NCBI GenBank assembly: GCA_958427895.1
Contig: CAUADW010000015.1
Span: forward strand, 1 to 32,621
Length of the DNA: 32,621 nt
Origin: an uncultured Collinsella sp.
Lineage (GTDB): Bacteria > Actinomycetota > Coriobacteriia > Coriobacteriales > Coriobacteriaceae
Reading direction: 5' to 3'
The notes beneath the pieces were generated by a model. It made no database searches and was not told the DNA's origin. It worked only from the letters and a program-made list of their open reading frames with translations. Below are positions 14,205 through 21,959 of the stretch, piece after piece. Both the position numbers and the translations under genes were made by a program. Every line of letters starts with the position of its first letter. Position 1 is the first letter of the stretch.

Positions 14205-15461
14205 ATGGCATTGCAGTTTACAGAGCGCGAGTTTATCCCCGTGCTGCTCGGCGGCGACATCAACGCGTATTCGGTGGCGCGCGCTTTCTACGAGGAGTAT
14301 CAGGTTAAGAGCCTGGTCTTTGGCAAGTACCAGACCGGCCCCGCGTATCGCAGCCAAATTATCGATTACACGCCCAACGTGGATATCGATACCATGCCGG
14401 TGATGCTTAAGACCGTCAACGGTATCGCTCGGGCACATGCCGACAAGACGATTGTCCTGATGGGCTGCGGCGATAACTATGTTGCCCTGGTGGCTCAGGC
14501 CAAGGATGCCAACGAGCTGGCGGATAACATCGTTGCGCCTTACGCGCCCTATAGCATGCTTGAGCAGTGCCAGAAGAAGGAGATCTTCTACGAGCTGTGC
14601 GAGAAGCACGGTGTGCCCTATCCGCATACGTTTACCTTTACTGCGCAGATGCTCAACACGCAAGGAGAGGCGCCTGCCGAGGTGCTCGACCAGATTGACT
14701 TCCCCTACCCGATGATCTTGAAGCCTTCCGACGGCATCATGTGGTGGCAGCATGAGTTCGAGGGTCAGAAGAAGGCTTATGAGATTGCCGACCGCGCCGA
14801 GCTGGAGCAGGTTATCCGCGATTCCTATGCCAGTGGCTACACCGATGACCTGATTTTGCAGGATCGCGTGCCCGGCAACGACGAGTGCATGCGCGTGCTC
14901 ACCAGCTATTCTGACCGCAACGGCAAGGTTCGCATGATGTGCCTTGGTCACGTGCTGCTCGAGGAGCATCAGCCCCATGGCGTCGGTAATCACGCCTGCA
15001 TCATCACCGAGCCCAACGATGAGCTTATGGGTGGCGTGCGCAAGCTGCTCGAGGACCTTCACTTTGTGGGCTATTCCAACTTTGACGTCAAGTATGACGA
15101 GCGCGATGGCTCGTTTAAGTTCTTTGACTTCAACACCCGCCAGGGCCGCAGCAACTACTACGTAACCAACAGCGGCTTTAACGTTGCCAAGTATGTGGTG
15201 GACGAGTATGTGCTCAACCGCCCGTTTGAGCCGGAGTTTGTGACGGCGCAGGACGAGGCGCTGTGGATGGTCGTTCCCATGGGCGTCGTCGACAAGTACG
15301 TCAAGGATCCCGAGCTGCGCGCGAAGGTGCATCGTCTTGCCAAGGAGGGCAAGGGCGCCGATCCCTCGTTTATGAAGGGAGACTTTGTCTTTAACCGCTG
15401 GTTGCGCATGTGGCACACCAAGCTGCGCCACTTTAAGCTGTTCAAGACGTATTACAAGTAG
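14205..15461 (+). CDS. ATP-grasp ligase, probable D-aspartate ligase
   Basis: The 418-residue protein has ATP-grasp architecture: an N-terminal Rossmann-like domain (PVLLGGDINAYSVARAF), a central nucleotide-binding part (YPMILKPSDGIMWW, about 168-182), and a C-terminal metal/catalytic part (SNFDVKYDERDGSFKFFDFN then TRQGRSNYY). It resembles carboxylate-amine ligases such as enterococcal D-Asp ligase, which activates D-Asp and attaches it to the side-chain amine of the diamino acid in peptidoglycan precursors. The next gene is an aspartate racemase, which would supply D-Asp and strengthens this reading. The ATG follows AGGAAG. Another carboxylate acceptor pair cannot be excluded from sequence alone. 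Confidence 0.72.
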   Translation: MALQFTEREFIPVLLGGDINAYSVARAFYEEYQVKSLVFGKYQTGPAYRSQIIDYTPNVDIDTMPVMLKTVNGIARAHADKTIVLMGCGDNYVALVAQAKDANELADNIVAPYAPYSMLEQCQKKEIFYELCEKHGVPYPHTFTFTAQMLNTQGEAPAEVLDQIDFPYPMILKPSDGIMWWQHEFEGQKKAYEIADRAELEQVIRDSYASGYTDDLILQDRVPGNDECMRVLTSYSDRNGKVRMMCLGHVLLEEHQPHGVGNHACIITEPNDELMGGVRKLLEDLHFVGYSNFDVKYDERDGSFKFFDFNTRQGRSNYYVTNSGFNVAKYVVDEYVLNRPFEPEFVTAQDEALWMVVPMGVVDKYVKDPELRAKVHRLAKEGKGADPSFMKGDFVFNRWLRMWHTKLRHFKLFKTYYK

Positions 15462-15545
15462 ACGAGTGTGGCGCCCGTCCGGTATGTATCGGGCGGGCGC
15501 GGGCATGATACGCGCAATTGCGTGGGCGTCACCAAGGAGGCGGCG

Positions 15546-16292
15546 ATGGAAAAGCTGGGAGTTATCGGCGGCATGGGCGCCGAGGCAACGTCGTATTACT
15601 ACGACCAGGTGGTACGCCATACGGCGGCTACGTGCGACCAGGAGCATATCGACATGGTGGTGCTTTCCAAGTCGACCATGCCCGACCGCACGCTGGCCAT
15701 CAAGACCGGTGAGCATGCCGAGCTGCTGGCGACCATGAAGGAGTGCGCCCAAGCGCTCGAGTCGCTGGGTTGTGCGCACATTGCCATTCCCTGCAACACG
15801 TCACACTACTTCTACGACCAGATCCAGTCGTTTACGAAGGTGCCGATTATCCACATGCCGCGCGAGTCGGTGCGCTATGCTCTAGCCGGCGTGGTGATGG
15901 GGGAGTGCGAGTTCGACCCCAACCTGAGCATGCCGGCCGAGCCGGTGCACAAGATCGGCATCATGGGAACCGATGGCACCGTGGGCGCAGGCGTCTATGG
16001 GCGCGAATGCGAGACCGCGGGCGTTGAGGTCGTCTATCCCAGCGAAAAGCGTCAGGCCGACGTGATGTCGCTCATTTACGACGATGTGAAGGCCGGGCGC
16101 GAACCCGATATGGATAAGTTTGACCGCGTGATGTGGGAGTTCGCCCGTAGCGGCTGCGACCGCGTCATCCTGGCCTGCACGGAGCTTTCGGTGTTGCAGA
16201 AGTATCGCGAGATGCCCGAGATCACCCTCGATGCGATGGATGTCCTGGTACGCGAGTCCATCATTCGCAGCGGCGTCCCCTACCGCCTGTAG
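15546..16292 (+). CDS. aspartate/glutamate racemase family protein, probable aspartate racemase
   Basis: This 248-residue, PLP-independent racemase uses two cysteines as acid/base: Cys83 in PCNTSHYF and Cys211 in ACTELSVL, both present. The N-terminus KLGVIGGMGAEAT is typical of the aspartate racemase branch. The ATG has a strong AAGGAGG 5 nt upstream; an upstream-extended frame lacks this. It lies 84 nt after the ATP-grasp ligase and ends before a strong terminator, so the two probably form one unit making D-Asp and attaching it to peptidoglycan. Substrate choice (Asp over Glu) is inferred from the subgroup motifs and neighbour. Confidence 0.85.
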   Translation: MEKLGVIGGMGAEATSYYYDQVVRHTAATCDQEHIDMVVLSKSTMPDRTLAIKTGEHAELLATMKECAQALESLGCAHIAIPCNTSHYFYDQIQSFTKVPIIHMPRESVRYALAGVVMGECEFDPNLSMPAEPVHKIGIMGTDGTVGAGVYGRECETAGVEVVYPSEKRQADVMSLIYDDVKAGREPDMDKFDRVMWEFARSGCDRVILACTELSVLQKYREMPEITLDAMDVLVRESIIRSGVPYRL

Positions 16293-16298
16293 CTTCCG

Positions 16299-16333
16299 AC
16301 CTGCCAAAAAGGGACAGGTTTATTTTGACAGGT
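16299..16333. repeat. imperfect palindrome, GGGACAGG type
   Basis: ACCTGCCAAAA and TTTTGACAGGT (10 of 11 matching) flank GGGACAGG just after the racemase gene. The GGGAC core also appears in the palindrome at 18928-18967, suggesting a dispersed intergenic repeat family. Confidence 0.5.
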
Positions 16334-16351
16334 ATTATCTGGGAAAACAGT

Positions 16352-16388
16352 AAAGGCCTCGGCTCGTTTGGTGCGAGCCGAGGCCTTT
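16352..16388. terminator. strong bidirectional terminator
   Basis: AAAGGCCTCGGCTCG / CGAGCCGAGGCCTTT, a 15-bp perfect stem with a 7-nt loop and TTTT after it, separates the racemase from the convergent ECF operon. Confidence 0.9.
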
Positions 16389-16416
16389 TGCATTTGCCGG
16401 TTGCTGCCAGCGATTG

Positions 16417-17163
16417 CTAGAACAGGAAGCCGATGGCGATAAGGGCGATGCTGATGATGAGTACGGCGATGTCTAGGCCCTTGATGGGGTAGCGCTTGTA
16501 CGAGCTGGCGCGCGTACGCAGATAGAAGCCGCGCTGCTCGGCGGCAAGCGCGGTGGCATCGGTCTTGCCCACGCTCGAGATAAGCAGTGGCACACACAGC
16601 GGCAGCATGAGTTTGAGTTTCTTGACGGGATTCTTAGTGTCGTATTCGACGCCGCGTGCAGTCTGCGCCTCCATGATGGCGTTCATCTCCTGGCCAAATA
16701 CCGGCACAAAACGCAGCGCCGTGGTAAAGGTGAAGGCATAGCGATATGGCACGTGCAGCACCTCGACGCAAGCGTTGGCGAGGTCGTTGAGCTTGGTCAC
16801 CATAAGCATGAGGATGAGTGGCAGCGCCACGCCCAACAGGCGTAGGCAGGCCTTCGATCCGGTAATGAGGCCCGTGTCGGTGATAAAGCCCCACACGATG
16901 TTGCCATCGCGCATAAAGGCCAGCTGGAGCACCAGCATGATAAGCGCGAGCGGAATCAGCAACTTGAGCAGCGAGAGCAGACGGTCGACGACGCCGGCAT
17001 AGGCACCCAGTGCAAGGGTGAGTGCCAAAAAGCCCAATAGCGTCACGTAGGTATCGGACAGGAAGATGCCGATGATGATGGCGGCGGCGAGGCCCAGTTT
17101 GACGACGGGGTTCAGACGATGCAGCAGCGTATCGCCCGGCATGTAGTCGATGACGTTAACCAC
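16417..17163 (-). CDS. ecfT: ECF transporter transmembrane (T) component
   Basis: EcfT is the membrane scaffold that links the substrate-binding S protein to the two ATPases. The 248-residue protein has about five hydrophobic helices and, in the cytoplasmic part, two Ala-Arg-Gly type coupling motifs (AQTARGVEYDT, AAEQRGFYLR) that bind the ATPases; the second is AEQRG rather than the more common A-R-G. The GTG start overlaps the end of the ATPase gene by 8 nt, so the genes are translationally coupled. It is the last gene of the operon, ending before the terminator at 16352-16388. Confidence 0.9.
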   Translation of the reverse strand: MVNVIDYMPGDTLLHRLNPVVKLGLAAAIIIGIFLSDTYVTLLGFLALTLALGAYAGVVDRLLSLLKLLIPLALIMLVLQLAFMRDGNIVWGFITDTGLITGSKACLRLLGVALPLILMLMVTKLNDLANACVEVLHVPYRYAFTFTTALRFVPVFGQEMNAIMEAQTARGVEYDTKNPVKKLKLMLPLCVPLLISSVGKTDATALAAEQRGFYLRTRASSYKRYPIKGLDIAVLIISIALIAIGFLF

Positions 17164-18907
17164 GGTGGACCATCCCCTCGGTAATGCGAACGATATCGGT
17201 GACCTCGCTCACCTGTGCAAAGGCGGGAGAGACGGAGGATGCCAGGCGACGAGAAAGCTCTATGACCTGGGGCGGCTCAACGTAGGCGCGCTGCATGAGC
17301 TCGATGTCCGAGAACAGCTCGTGCGTGTGGCCGCGCTCGAGGATGCGGCCGTCGGCCATGACTACGATGCGCTCGGCAAAGTCGGAGACGACTTCCATGT
17401 CGTGGCAGACCATGATTACAGCGCAGCCGCGCTCGGCTATGGTGCGCACCGTTTCCATCACGGTCATGCACTCGCGGTAGTCAAGGCCGCTCGTGGGCTC
17501 GTCGAGCACCACGATTTTGGGCTCTACGACCACGACGGAGGCGAGTGCCACCATCTGGCGCTGGCCGCGCGAGAGCGAGAAGGGCGCCTCGTCGGCCGGC
17601 AAGCCAAAGCGGTCGATGACGAGCTGGGCGCGACGCAGCGCCTCGGCACGGTCGATGCCGGCAAGCTCCAGGCCAAAGGCGACCTCGTCGAGCACGGTGT
17701 CCTTGCAGATTTGGCGGTCGGGGTTTTGGAAGAGGGTTGCGACTTCGCGGGCAATGCGGCTCGTGGGGACGGCTGCGGTATCCAGTCCCGTGACGCGCAC
17801 ATTGCCCGAGGCGGGCTTAAGCAGGCCTGTGAGCAGCTTGGTGAGCGTGGTCTTGCCGGCACCGTTTTGGCCGACGATGCCCACGAGCTCGCCGGGATAG
17901 AGGGTCAGGTTGAGGTCGTGGACGGCGGCGCCGCCGTTGGGATAGGCAAACTCAACGTGATTGAAGGTGAGCACGGGCTCGGCGTCCTTGGCGTGCGGGC
18001 GCAACGACGGTGCGTGCGGTGAGCCGGCGGGTGCCTGAACGTCGCTGCTTGCGTGTGCGGGGTCGACGATGCCCGTAATCAGGCGCTCGGCCTCATCAAC
18101 ATCCAAACAGGGAGTGCCGCTGGCCAGGCCATCGGCCTCAAGGCTGTTGAAAATGCGCGTGACACGCGGGCAATCGACGCCGATGGCGCGGAGCTCATCG
18201 GTGTGCGCGAAGACCTCGTGCGGCTTGCCCTGTAGCGCGATTTCGCCATGATTGAGCACGAGCACGCGGTTGCAATACTCCGAAAGCAGGGCGACTTTTT
18301 GCTCAACGACGACGATGGTGATGCCGAGTGCGCGGTTGGCCGCGCGTAGGGTCTCGAAGACCAGCGTGGAGCTGGCGGGGTCGAGCGCCGCGGTGGGTTC
18401 GTCGAGTACGAGCACACGCGGACGCATGGCGAGGATGGCGGCGATGGCAACCTTTTGCTTTTGGCCGCCCGAAAGTGTGGCAATCTCGCGGTCGCGCAGG
18501 TCGCTGATGCCGACGGTCTCGAGCGTCTCGCTCACACGTTGCTCGATCTGGTCGTGGGGAACGCCAAAGTTCTCCAGGCCAAAAAGCATCTCGTCCTCGA
18601 CGGCCGAGGCGACCATTTGCGTGTCGATGTCCTGCAACACGCTGCCGACGATCTGCGACACATCGGTGAGCGAAACTTCACAGGTGTCGTTGCCGTCGAC
18701 AGTGACGGAGCCAAAGAACGTGCCAGTGTAATGGTGGGGTACGGCTCCCGACAGGCAGGCGGCAAGTGTGGACTTGCCAGCGCCCGAAGGCCCGATAATG
18801 CCGATAAAATCTCCCCTGTTCACGTCGAGCGAGATATGCTTAAGCGCCTGCTCGGTCTGCGTGCCATAGGAGAACGAGACATCGTCGACGTTGATGATCG
18901 TTTCCAT
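17156..18907 (-). CDS. fused ECF transporter ATPase, two ABC domains
   Basis: This 583-residue protein carries both ECF ATPases in one chain. The first ABC domain (about 1-275) has Walker A GPSGAGKST (39-47), signature LSGGQ, and Walker B VLVLDEPTAALD. The second (about 310-560) has Walker A GQNGAGKTT, a variant signature LSRGQ, and VLDEPTSGLD. Together they drive uptake by binding EcfT. Most ECF systems use separate A and A' proteins; fused ones occur but are less common. It is followed by ecfT with an 8-nt overlap and preceded by the S gene, giving a complete dedicated S-AA'-T transporter. About 210 nt of non-coding DNA with two repeat structures separates it from the S gene. Confidence 0.92.
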   Translation of the reverse strand: METIINVDDVSFSYGTQTEQALKHISLDVNRGDFIGIIGPSGAGKSTLAACLSGAVPHHYTGTFFGSVTVDGNDTCEVSLTDVSQIVGSVLQDIDTQMVASAVEDEMLFGLENFGVPHDQIEQRVSETLETVGISDLRDREIATLSGGQKQKVAIAAILAMRPRVLVLDEPTAALDPASSTLVFETLRAANRALGITIVVVEQKVALLSEYCNRVLVLNHGEIALQGKPHEVFAHTDELRAIGVDCPRVTRIFNSLEADGLASGTPCLDVDEAERLITGIVDPAHASSDVQAPAGSPHAPSLRPHAKDAEPVLTFNHVEFAYPNGGAAVHDLNLTLYPGELVGIVGQNGAGKTTLTKLLTGLLKPASGNVRVTGLDTAAVPTSRIAREVATLFQNPDRQICKDTVLDEVAFGLELAGIDRAEALRRAQLVIDRFGLPADEAPFSLSRGQRQMVALASVVVVEPKIVVLDEPTSGLDYRECMTVMETVRTIAERGCAVIMVCHDMEVVSDFAERIVVMADGRILERGHTHELFSDIELMQRAYVEPPQVIELSRRLASSVSPAFAQVSEVTDIVRITEGMVHRG

Positions 18908-18927
18908 GGATACCTTTCATAGTCATC

Positions 18928-18967
18928 GGGGACGTTCTTAAATGACTAGTCGTTTAAGAACGTCCCC
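18928..18967. repeat. 40-bp near-perfect palindrome
   Basis: GGGGACGTTCTTAAA / TTTAAGAACGTCCCC is a perfect 15-bp stem around TGACTAGTCG, itself nearly palindromic. It sits between the S gene and the ATPase gene, 21 nt before the ATPase ATG. It could be a REP-like intergenic repeat or an mRNA hairpin controlling the ATPase. Confidence 0.75.
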
Positions 18968-19013
18968 AAAAGCTCGTTGTTTGGGACAGTCTTTGGTGGT
19001 GAAGCGCGGAGAC

Positions 19014-19111
19014 GGCTTTACGAGGGGCCCCAGGTTGGCGCGAAAGAGGAGCGAAGCGTACTTGGGTACGCGAGCGGCGAATGAACGCCAAGATGGGGTG
19101 GCTCGTAAAGC
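19014..19111. other. large multi-helix inverted-repeat element
   Basis: Four nested helices can form in the 98 bases between the S and ATPase genes: GCTTTACGAG (19015-19024) with CTCGTAAAGC (19102-19111), CCCCA (19028-19032) with TGGGG (19094-19098), TTGGCG (19035-19040) with CGCCAA (19086-19091), and an inner hairpin GCGTAC / GTACGC (19056-19071). Most bases are accounted for by pairing. This could be a structured RNA or a mobile non-coding repeat; the acting strand is not known. Confidence 0.65.
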
Positions 19112-19119
19112 AGAGCGGG

Positions 19120-19692
19120 TTAGTTGAGCTTCAGGGCCTTCTGGATGGGCAGGTAGAGGGCGCCGACCAGAATGGCGTTAAACACGGCGGTCATGGCGAC
19201 GACGGGCAGCATGGCAGCGGCGAGCTCGCCCACCACGCCGAGCATGGCCATCTTGATGACCATGAAGATGACGCCCGAGACAAAGGTGGTCACGAAGGTT
19301 GCGACGATGGCGACGGCGGGTTTGACCTGGCCGTCCTTGGCGGCAGCGTTGACAATGACGGCCATGAGCATGGCGGCGATGCCCTCGGCGGCAAAATCGA
19401 CGAACGGCGAGGTGGTGGTGATCTGGATCACGGCGGCCGAGATCAGGCCGATAACGAGCGCCTGGCCAATGTTGGGACGAACGACCAGGATAGTGAGGCA
19501 GAAGGCCGAGATAATGAACTCGGGGCTGATCATGCCGCCCGAGATGCCGGAGATGGCCTTGCCGACGGTGAAGTTGAGGATGAAGCCGGCGGCAAGCAGG
19601 ATGGCGAGCAAGACGAGGGCGCGGACGTCGAGTTTGCCGCGGTCGGCGGTCTGGATGGTGCGGGGCTGGGCGGTGGTGGTGTTCTGAGACAT
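19120..19692 (-). CDS. ECF transporter S component, predicted tryptophan-specific
   Basis: This 190-residue membrane protein has about six hydrophobic helices from residue 22 (VRALVLLAILLAAGFILNFT), a short soluble N-terminus, and the SGISGGMISPEFIISAFCLT region seen in S components of the ECF type. S components bind the substrate and toggle in the membrane. The ATG 19692 has AAAGGA 8 nt upstream. It is the first gene of the S / fused ATPase / T operon. The leader encodes a peptide with three Trp codons and a terminator, so expression should rise when charged tRNA-Trp is short. Tryptophan (or a Trp precursor) is therefore the predicted substrate; this follows from regulation, not from a binding-site motif. 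Confidence 0.85.
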   Translation of the reverse strand: MSQNTTTAQPRTIQTADRGKLDVRALVLLAILLAAGFILNFTVGKAISGISGGMISPEFIISAFCLTILVVRPNIGQALVIGLISAAVIQITTTSPFVDFAAEGIAAMLMAVIVNAAAKDGQVKPAVAIVATFVTTFVSGVIFMVIKMAMLGVVGELAAAMLPVVAMTAVFNAILVGALYLPIQKALKLN

Positions 19693-19771
19693 GGTGAAAA
19701 TCCTTTCGGAAGGGAAGTGCAAGAGAAGAAAGCGGAGGCGCGTGATGCGAATGCGATTGGGCTCGAGATAG

Positions 19772-19802
19772 AAAAAGGCCCCCGGTCGAAACCGGAGGCC
19801 TT
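19772..19802 (-). terminator. attenuator terminator
   Basis: Minus strand AAGGCCTCCGGT - TTCG - ACCGGGGGCCTT followed by TTT. The 12-bp stem has one wobble and ends in a U-run of about five. It lies between the Trp-codon leader peptide and the S gene. Confidence 0.88.
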
Positions 19803-19838
19803 CCAATCACCTAGAGCGCAAAAACAGGCGTGAGGGAC

Positions 19839-19907
19839 TCACTGTCGACCGATCGTATTCGCATCACGCCACCACCAGTTGTTGAGAGACTTCATCGTGT
19901 TCTTCAT
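19839..19907 (-). CDS. leader peptide with three consecutive Trp codons
   Basis: This short gene encodes 22 residues (MKNTMKSLNNWWW then RDANTIGRQ). The ATG follows GAAAGGAG with an 8-nt gap, a ribosome binding site as good as that of any real gene here. Three adjacent TGG codons lie at 19877-19869. It is followed by an intrinsic terminator and then the ECF S gene. By analogy with trp operon leaders it senses charged tRNA-Trp by ribosome stalling. The peptide itself probably has no other role. Confidence 0.88.
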   Translation of the reverse strand: MKNTMKSLNNWWWRDANTIGRQ

Positions 19908-19965
19908 GTTGGTGGCTCCTTTCGTGATGCCATGGCGCGGTCGCACCTAGTTGCTGTTGCGCTGC

Positions 19966-19974
19966 ACTATAGCA
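19966..19974 (-). promoter_or_regulatory. extended -10 promoter of the attenuated ECF operon
   Basis: Minus strand TGCTATAGT, an extended -10, lies about 60 nt before the leader peptide ATG. No good -35 is visible. Confidence 0.5.
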
Positions 19975-19992
19975 CAGCAAAGTGTGTGCGGG

Positions 19993-20015
19993 GAAATCTT
20001 TTTTGAAAAGATTTC
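19993..20015 (-). terminator. hairpin(s) after the C69 peptidase gene
   Basis: GAAATCTTTT / AAAAGATTTC form a perfect 10-bp stem with a 3-nt loop. A GC-rich inverted repeat (GGGCGGG / CCCGCCC) lies between it and the peptidase stop at 20100. One or both may end the peptidase transcript; neither has a long T-run. Confidence 0.45.
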
Positions 20016-20099
20016 GGCGACGTTTCCCGCCGGTCGAATGGGCGGCTGGGTGGGCGGGCGACTTTGGCCATCCCGCCCGCACCTTAAGGTGTGGGGTTC

Positions 20100-21899
20100 T
20101 TAGGCCTTCTTGCGACGATAGAGCACGAAGCCGCAGACACCGATGACGACGACGGCGCCAACGGCCATGGCGGCCATGTTGTTGCCCTCGGACTTCTCCT
20201 CGGTCGCCTCTTCCTCAACCTCGGGCTCGGCAACGTCCTTATCGGAGAGGGCCTCGTCGGCATAGGTGATGGACTCGACTAGGCAGTCGTTGTCGGCATC
20301 GTAGTCACTCGGGACGAACTCCTCGGAGAAGTCGCCCTCCTTGAGGTAGTCACGCATTTCCTCGAGCATGGCCTTGCACTTGAGGTAGGTGTTCTTGGTG
20401 GCAGCCTTGCCGGCCTTGTTGGCCAGGGCGGTGCGAGCCTCGGTGTTCTCGGCGGCCTGCATGGCCTCGTCGACGGTCAGGTTCTGCTCGATGAGCTCCT
20501 TCTGCAGGGCGTCGAGGTAGGCGCGGACGCCGGTAGCGCAGTGATCGCGATTCTCATAGGCGAGCGTGTTGATGTCCATGAGGACGTAGTTGATGGAGTT
20601 CTTGGGCTCCTCGTTGTTTACAACGTCTTCCTCTTCGCAGTGATCGAAGGAGACATCCTGATCGCTGAAGTAGGGGCTGACCTCGGTGAGCAGTGCGGAG
20701 TAGAGGGGGATAGCGACGGAGAACTCGGCGTTGGAGAGCATCTCCCACTGGATGGTCGCGATTTCGGGGTCCATGCCGTGGCGGATCTGGAAGGTGTGAA
20801 TCTCGGTGTTGCGGTTGGAGCCGATAGCATAGGCGCCGTCGGTGTTGGCGTTGAGACCGGCGACATTCTCGCCGCGAGCAGCGAAGCTGCGGATCATCTC
20901 AAAGGTGTTCCAGTCGGACTTGCCGGGCTGGAAGAACAGCGGCTGCATCTCGTGGACCAGGGCGCCGGTCGTGGCGCGAGCGTCTTCACGCTCGTCCTTG
21001 ACGATCTCGTAGTCAGTGCCTTCAGCCAGCGGGGCCATGAAGTAATCGCGACCCTGGATATAGCGCGACCACTGGTGCATACCGGCCTCGCCGATCTCCT
21101 CGCCGTAGGTCTTGGCGACGTCGAACTTGCCGTCAGTGTACTCGGCAAAGCCCTTCTCCTTAGGCATGGACTCGATGCCCTCGGAATGGAGACAGTTCTC
21201 GGTGTCGTCGAGGTCGACGTCATAGGTGAGGTTGCCGATGTTGGGGTTGAGCGAGGCGATGTCATCGGCGAGCCTCATGGCAATCCACTGATGGCCGGAA
21301 AGCGCGGCGAACAGCCAGGTCTCGGTGCTGTCGGCGATGATGATCTGGTCGTTGGAGCAGACGCCCTGCTCGTCGATCAGGCTGCCGATGAGCTCGACGC
21401 CCTCGCGGGCCGTGGCGCTCTCGCCCAGGATGACGCTGGCATAGCTGTACTCGCCAATGCCAGTCTCCTCGGTGATGGGGTCGGCCTCTTCGGCCTTCTC
21501 GTTATAGGAGGTGCTCAACGTGGCAGAGCAGGAGACGCCCTTCTCGTTGATGCCGGCCTCGGAATATGCGTCGTAGCGATCTTCCCACTGCGAGGGGTTG
21601 TCGCGAACGAAAGTGTAGCGGTAGGTTGCGCCCTTGGACTTGTACTCAAAACCGGACTCGACCGATGTATACTCGTTGCCGTCCTTGTGTGCGGGCTCAA
21701 TGCCAAAGTGCTTGACATAGCGCGGACCGAAGTCCTCGGACCGGCCGTAGTACGTGTTGCCGTCTGCCGTGAGCTTGCTACCCATGTAGATCTGGGTGCA
21801 GGCGAGCGCCGAAGTCGGCATGGCCATGATGGCCGCTGCTCCAAACGCAAGGCCGCAGCCGAGCTTTTTGAGCGTGTTGACGGGATGAGTAAACCTCAT
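20100..21899 (-). CDS. secreted, membrane-anchored C69 family dipeptidase
   Basis: This 599-residue peptidase is of the C69 (PepD, formerly U34) family, Ntn-hydrolases that cut dipeptides. The N-terminal signal ends PTSALA, directly before Cys34 of CTQIYMG, which becomes the N-terminal nucleophile after signal removal. The sequence continues with GNTYYGRSEDFG and NEKGVSCSATLS, both typical of the family. Near the C-terminus an acidic linker (EPEVEEEATEEKSEG) leads into a membrane helix (MAAMAVGAVVVIGVCGFVLY) and RRKKA; no LPXTG sorting motif is present. It is thus likely outside the cell, tethered to the membrane, degrading peptides for uptake. The start with GGGAGGG 3-4 nt upstream is preferred to an extension to 21959. 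Confidence 0.9.
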   Translation of the reverse strand: MRFTHPVNTLKKLGCGLAFGAAAIMAMPTSALACTQIYMGSKLTADGNTYYGRSEDFGPRYVKHFGIEPAHKDGNEYTSVESGFEYKSKGATYRYTFVRDNPSQWEDRYDAYSEAGINEKGVSCSATLSTSYNEKAEEADPITEETGIGEYSYASVILGESATAREGVELIGSLIDEQGVCSNDQIIIADSTETWLFAALSGHQWIAMRLADDIASLNPNIGNLTYDVDLDDTENCLHSEGIESMPKEKGFAEYTDGKFDVAKTYGEEIGEAGMHQWSRYIQGRDYFMAPLAEGTDYEIVKDEREDARATTGALVHEMQPLFFQPGKSDWNTFEMIRSFAARGENVAGLNANTDGAYAIGSNRNTEIHTFQIRHGMDPEIATIQWEMLSNAEFSVAIPLYSALLTEVSPYFSDQDVSFDHCEEEDVVNNEEPKNSINYVLMDINTLAYENRDHCATGVRAYLDALQKELIEQNLTVDEAMQAAENTEARTALANKAGKAATKNTYLKCKAMLEEMRDYLKEGDFSEEFVPSDYDADNDCLVESITYADEALSDKDVAEPEVEEEATEEKSEGNNMAAMAVGAVVVIGVCGFVLYRRKKA

Positions 21900-21916
21900 A
21901 ATCCCTCCCAACTGTT

Positions 21917-21944
21917 GAGACCCCACAAAACTGTGTGGAATCTC
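21917..21944 (-). promoter_or_regulatory. leader hairpin of the C69 gene
   Basis: Minus strand GAGATTCCACA / TGTGGGGTCTC pair over 11 positions with two G-T wobbles, just ahead of the ribosome binding site. It could modulate translation or protect the 5' end. Confidence 0.5.
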
Positions 21945-21959
21945 AGCTAATAAATACAT

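Larger units (their letters stand above)
19734..19930 (-). promoter_or_regulatory. Trp-type transcription attenuator region
   Basis: Mutually exclusive pairings are visible on the minus-strand RNA. CGGTCGA at the end of the leader peptide gene (19851-19845) can pair with TCGACCG in the terminator loop and 3' arm (19789-19783), acting as an antiterminator. It would be covered by a ribosome reaching the leader stop, but exposed when one stalls at the Trp codons. In addition GCGTGATGCGAAT (19869-19857), directly after the Trp codons, is perfectly complementary to ATTCGCATCACGC (19752-19740) beyond the terminator; its first part also pairs with GCATCACG before the leader start (19930-19923). Confidence 0.7.

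Noticed and set aside
14142..15779. Minus-strand open frame of 545 codons
   Set aside because: Antisense to the ATP-grasp ligase; low-complexity His/Leu/Val-rich translation without domain motifs.
20100..20180. LPXTG cell-wall sorting signal in the C69 dipeptidase
   Set aside because: The C-terminus has a membrane helix and a basic tail, but no LPXTG-like motif precedes the helix.
20541..21950. Plus-strand open frame of 469 codons
   Set aside because: Antisense to the C69 dipeptidase, whose catalytic Cys and family motifs are clear.
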